DNA of 20,727 nucleotides from Pelargonium cotyledonis (taxonomy: Eukaryota; Streptophyta; Magnoliopsida; Geraniales; Geraniaceae): the NCBI GenBank assembly GCA_036897625.1, contig JAYMTA010001293.1, positions 1 through 20,727 of the forward strand, written 5' to 3'. Positions 17,718-20,727 of the stretch are shown piece after piece (position 1 is the first letter of the stretch; each line of letters starts with the position of its first letter). A program made the position numbers and the translations under genes. A model generated the notes under the pieces. It was not told the origin of the DNA, searched no databases, and saw only the letters and a program-made list of their open reading frames with translations.

Positions 17718-17840
17718 GCCCCTCCTAAAAAGAGGATATGGTTTTCATTCTTTCATTTTACACTGCTCAATCGAGGAAGATTGAAAGCGGGTTGTTGTGG
17801 AATCATATGCGTGTCAGGTGGTTCAGGCTGTACAGAACAG

Positions 17841-18610
17841 ATGGAGAATTTAATTGACTTGGATATGATTTATGGTGACATTTTGTCTTTTGCTACTATT
17901 TTGAGTGTATTCAGCTTGTTTTCACAAGTAGATATGCTCTAATAGAGATTCTCATGATCCTACTAGATCATCTATTTCTGTTTTGGGTGTTGCAGGGTGG
18001 ATGAGTCCTATTGGTCCTATCTCTCTCTTCTTTATTATCTGATAATCTTACTGATTAATAATATTTCACTAGTTTCTTTCGCTGAGAAATATATTGAAAC
18101 ATAGCTTTATGATTTTATTGATTGTACATTTTCACTAATTTGTTTCAAAAATATTTGTTAGATTGGTTTATTAATATTTTTTTCAAATTTGTCTATAAGC
18201 ATGCATTTTGTTAAATTTAAATTATTAATTGTGTGCGACTAAAAATATATTTAAAGTGTACGTGTACGCACTAATTAAATGTATATAATAATATAATTAC
18301 ATTTTTGTATGGAGAAAAATAATTGTTTGACAATTTCACGTCAAAAAGTTAATAGTTGAAGTTAACGAATCTATCTGCAGCTACTCGTTTTCTTTAATTT
18401 TTGAAAATTTTAGCTATTAATTTACGACTTTAAAAAGTTTAGTCACCACTTATTTTTAGTTGCTCAATCACTAAATTGACCTAGAGTCCGCATACAAATT
18501 AACTTTTGATAATAATATTATTGATGATTCATATATAAATAATTTTTTATAATAACAAAATTTATAATTCAACAAATGGTGGTTTAAATAGATGTATGTT
18601 TTGAAATTAC
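17841..18610. other. AT-rich intergenic segment upstream of HSP21
   Basis: No gene or element is recognised. Several short ORFs appear random. Confidence 0.4.
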
Positions 18611-18621
18611 AGATGAGATGT

Positions 18622-18629
18622 TTCGGGAA
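18622..18629. promoter_or_regulatory. distal heat-shock element core
   Basis: TTCGGGAA is a perfect TTCnnGAA pair of inverted heat-shock factor sites, about 140 bp upstream of the HSP21 TATA box. Confidence 0.5.
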
Positions 18630-18693
18630 AGAATAAGAAAATTGTAGAAGAGATAATAGGATGGGCCGAACAATGGGTGACAAGTGTTGTTGG

Positions 18694-18706
18694 GTCTAGA
18701 AATTTC
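18694..18706. promoter_or_regulatory. proximal heat-shock element of HSP21
   Basis: GTCTAGAAATTTC contains GAAATTTC (a perfect GAAnnTTC) preceded by a near-perfect third unit (GTC for TTC), so it is a three-unit heat-shock factor site. It lies about 61 bp upstream of the TATA box, and another partial unit (TTCAAGAC) follows near 18724. Position and sequence fit heat induction. Confidence 0.75.
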
Positions 18707-18766
18707 ACTCCCCCTCTCAAACCTTCAAGACCTCTCCGTCTCCGTCTCCGTCCATGCTCACCTCTC

Positions 18767-18776
18767 TATAAATAAT
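18767..18776 (+). promoter_or_regulatory. TATA box of HSP21
   Basis: CTATAAATAA, about 100 bp upstream of the start codon. Transcription would start near 18797-18800. Confidence 0.75.
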
Positions 18777-18797
18777 CCTAATCCTTCCATTTCTTCT

Positions 18798-18839
18798 CCA
18801 TCACTTCATCGGAAAACACCATCACTTCATCGGAAAACC
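18798..18839 (+). repeat. 21-bp tandem duplication in the HSP21 5' leader
   Basis: Two almost identical copies of CCATCACTTCATCGGAAAAC plus one base. They would occupy over half of the predicted 5' UTR. Confidence 0.85.
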
Positions 18840-18871
18840 CCCGAAATCTACAATCTCCCATCTACATTTCA

Positions 18872-19706
18872 ATGGCTTCAACACTCACTTGCTCATCCTC
18901 AACTATGCTCTCCAACATAGCCTTGCCTTCTACCGCAAGGCCAATGACACCTTTCTCTGCTTTCTTTCCATCTAAGAGCACCAAGCTCTCTCCGGTGAGA
19001 GCTCAGGCCACTGGAGACAACAAAGACACGGCCGTCGACGTGCACGTCACTCAAGGGAACAATCAAGGAACCGCCGTGGAGAAGAAGCCTAGACGCTTGG
19101 CAATGGACATCTCTCCTTTCGGTAAGTTTATATGTATCCTTTTTTTATCCTTTTATCAGGCGTGAACCTGAGAGCAAACGTGTTAAAAAGCCACTTTTAC
19201 TGATGATAGTTGGTTATGCCCGAACTGAGTTGTGGTTAGAGAAAGTAGCTAACTTTGTTATTTTGTTTATAGGTTTGTTGGATCCGTTATCTTCAATGAG
19301 GACAATGAGGCAGATGCTGGACACGATGGATAGGATGTTCGAAGATGCGATGACATTTCCGGGCAGAAACAGAGGAGGTGCAGGGGAGATTCGTGCGCCG
19401 TGGGACATTAAAGACGAAGAACAGGAGATCAAGATGCGATTCGACATGCCAGGACTGTCCAAGGACGATGTGAAGGTATCGGTGGAGGACGATGTGCTGG
19501 TGATTAAGGGAGAGCACAAGAATAAGGAAGAGGGAGGAGACGATTCGTGGTCGAGTAGCAGTTTTAGCTCGTACAACACTCGGCTTCAGCTTCCTGATAA
19601 TTGCGACAAGGAAAATGTTAAGGCCGAGTTAAAGAATGGTGTGCTCTTCATTTCCGTTCCGAAAACCAAAGTGGAGCGTAAGGTTATCGATGTTCAAATT
19701 CAGTAG
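18872..19706 (+). CDS. HSP21: chloroplast small heat-shock protein (HSP21 type)
   Basis: A plastid-targeted ATP-independent chaperone that holds unfolding proteins during heat and oxidative stress. Two exons, 18872-19121 and 19273-19706, with a 151-bp GT-AG intron (donor GTAAGT) in the glycine codon of ISPFGLLDP; product 227 aa, the same as Arabidopsis HSP21. Residues 1-45 or so are a Ser/Thr/Pro-rich transit peptide with few acidic residues. Residues 92-110 ([19 protein letters not shown]) are the methionine-rich amphipathic helix found only in the plastid class. The alpha-crystallin domain spans about 125-215, with [20 protein letters not shown] and [10 protein letters not shown], and the C-terminus has an IDV-type anchoring motif. 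The frame is intact and the promoter carries heat-shock elements. Confidence 0.95.
19122..19272 (+). other. HSP21: HSP21 intron
   Basis: GTAAGT donor, TTTATAG acceptor, phase 1; T-rich as usual for plant introns. Confidence 0.9.
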
Positions 19707-19982
19707 AAACCATCTACTTGTTGTGGGTATTTTATGTGTCACCCTGAGGTTGTATGAGCCCTTGTAAGTTGTAATTTAAGTGTGTAAAAACTATAAATAA
19801 CAATGCAAGTTTTAAGATAAGTAACCATTGTGCAAAAATTGAAATTTGGTTAAGAATGAGAGCATTTCGTGGTTTCTTGAGAGAGTACGTATTATTAGTG
19901 GTGTGATACTTTTAAATTGTTTTACTACACTCAGATTAATCTCATTTAAGGTTTAGTTACAGTTAAAATTTTTCACTTTTTT
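19707..19982 (+). other. HSP21 3' UTR and flank
   Basis: Non-coding. A TATAAATAACAATG segment near 19791-19804 could serve as a polyadenylation signal region; no exact AATAAA is evident there. Confidence 0.4.
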
Positions 19983-20085
19983 TCATGGATGTGTTGGGTA
20001 GGGACTGATGGCAATTCGACAAGCGTTTTTTTTACTCACGCAATTTGTGTTGTCGACTGCGCCACAACCGTGGGTGGGACTCAGG
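19983..20085 (-). mobile_element. SINE-like repeat with tRNA-type head (copy 1)
   Basis: On the minus strand GTTGTGGCGCAGTCGACAAC resembles a tRNA A box. About 35 bases later CTTGTCGAATTGCC resembles a B box, followed by CAACACATCCATG. It aligns with the copy at 20360-20440. Target-site duplications were not found, so the limits are approximate. Confidence 0.5.
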
Positions 20086-20359
20086 TGAAGTATCTTAATG
20101 TGGCATATGCACCCTTCTTAATGACACCTTAGTAAGGGACTTATACAAAATTGTTAGCACTCAGTTTCTAATAAACCCCACTTAGAACTTATATAAATAA
20201 TTGAATTAATGCAATTATTATAATGAAAAAAATGTTTTTTTTGTTTAGAAAAGATAATATGACTCTTAATCTTAGCCTCAGGGCTTTCGGTTCAGCAAAT
20301 AGACTATGTTTTTTAATCATAGCCGAGAATTTTTGGCACCTTACTGCATCACTATCACT
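20086..20359. other. AT-rich spacer between two SINE-like repeats
   Basis: No gene is recognised. On the minus strand, part of it may be the body or tail of the second SINE-like copy. Confidence 0.3.
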
Positions 20360-20440
20360 AAGAATGTGTTGAGTGGAGATTGATCTTGAGACTTTTTTCC
20401 ACTCACACAGCTGAATTAACCAATCGCGCCATCTTTAGTG
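20360..20440 (-). mobile_element. SINE-like repeat with tRNA-type head (copy 2)
   Basis: On the minus strand AGATGGCGCGATTGGTTAAT is a good A-box match, GTCTCAAGATCAATC a weak B box, and CAACACATTCTTAG the shared downstream sequence. It is related to the copy at 19983-20085 over about 75 bp. The boundaries and any tail are uncertain. Confidence 0.55.
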
Positions 20441-20452
20441 GTTCATGAAAAA

Positions 20453-20473
20453 ATATATATATATATATATATA
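20453..20473. repeat. (AT)n microsatellite
   Basis: About ten AT units right after the second SINE-like head. Confidence 0.9.
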
Positions 20474-20727
20474 CATTGATACTCGACTGATATGTTGTTT
20501 CCATCGTTATATATTGATTTTTTAAAACAAAAAATATATATTATCTTTGAATTTTTAGTTCGTCTAATATGAAATTTAAAATATATTCAATAATTATTTT
20601 TATTCAATTATTTTGCTAACACGACTGGCATGTTATATAAAATGGTGCTCATGACCAATCATGTCAACAAAATAATTGTATAAAAATATTTTAAATTTCA
20701 AGTCAAAACACTTAATAAAGAAACTAA
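20474..20727. other. AT-rich end of the window
   Basis: No gene or element is recognised. Confidence 0.4.

Larger units (their letters stand above)
16805..17840 (+). mobile_element. repeat-rich LTR-retrotransposon-like block
   Basis: A GC-richer island between AT-rich flanks contains nested tandem repeats (listed separately), a duplicated unit around GGACGCTA and AGGGGCGTC (about 17376-17430 and 17519-17575), a TTGGCGCCC motif at 17463 reminiscent of a Gypsy-type primer-binding site, and AGTATAAATAGCCCCTCC at about 17708. The last looks like an LTR promoter. No gag-pol coding sequence is present and clean TG/CA ends with a 5-bp target duplication were not found. LTR fragment or solo LTR is the best explanation, with moderate doubt. 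Confidence 0.4.

Noticed and set aside
18684-18920. 78-codon frame overlapping the HSP21 leader
   Set aside because: Its ATG lies upstream of the TATA box, and its repetitive residues come from the 21-bp leader duplication.
19214-19579. 121-codon minus-strand frame over HSP21 exon 2
   Set aside because: Antisense shadow of the alpha-crystallin domain.

Overview
This window looks like nuclear DNA of a eudicot plant, probably a woody rosid, although the species cannot be fixed from sequence. The evidence is short GT-AG introns of 74-151 bp, three plant-specific gene families, an AT-rich background and abundant plant-type transposon debris.

Three intact protein-coding genes are visible. (1) On the minus strand, 2298-5764, is a two-exon leucine-rich-repeat receptor kinase of the subfamily XI / PEPR-like type (1127 aa model). 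The left edge (1-202) holds the first 67 codons of a close tandem paralog on the same strand, and the two copies share patches of 5' flank. (2) On the minus strand, 13624-15369, is a five-exon IQ67-domain (IQD) calmodulin-binding protein (473 aa model). (3) On the plus strand, 18872-19706, is a two-exon plastid small heat-shock protein of the HSP21 type (227 aa), with heat-shock elements and a TATA box upstream. The genes do not form a pathway; they are independent neighbours (cell-surface signalling, calmodulin/cytoskeleton scaffold, chloroplast stress protection).

The spaces between genes are mostly mobile-element material. There is a probable solo Ty1/copia LTR (1529-2141) between the two receptor copies and a ribosomal protein S26 pseudogene fragment (6660-6820). 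A 1.27 kb long-terminal-inverted-repeat element (7715-8982) carries an exon-like insert. A broken DUF4283/zinc-knuckle retroelement reading frame and an RNase H fragment lie at 9420-10861 (minus). A second terminal-inverted-repeat element (11316-12344), flanked by TTATAAAA, has captured the 5' end of a pentatricopeptide-repeat (PPR) gene. Further right are a SINE with a 15-bp target-site duplication (12761-12949), a CACTA transposon end (16799-16804) with subterminal repeats, a repeat-rich LTR-like block (16805-17840), and two tRNA-headed SINE-like repeats downstream of HSP21.

I see no evidence for a wholly new molecular system. The observations most worth following are the two gene-capturing inverted-repeat elements within 5 kb, the tandem receptor pair separated by an LTR, and an in-frame hydrophobic N-terminal extension upstream of the IQD start codon. 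All homology calls are from recognition of motifs by eye; no database search was run.
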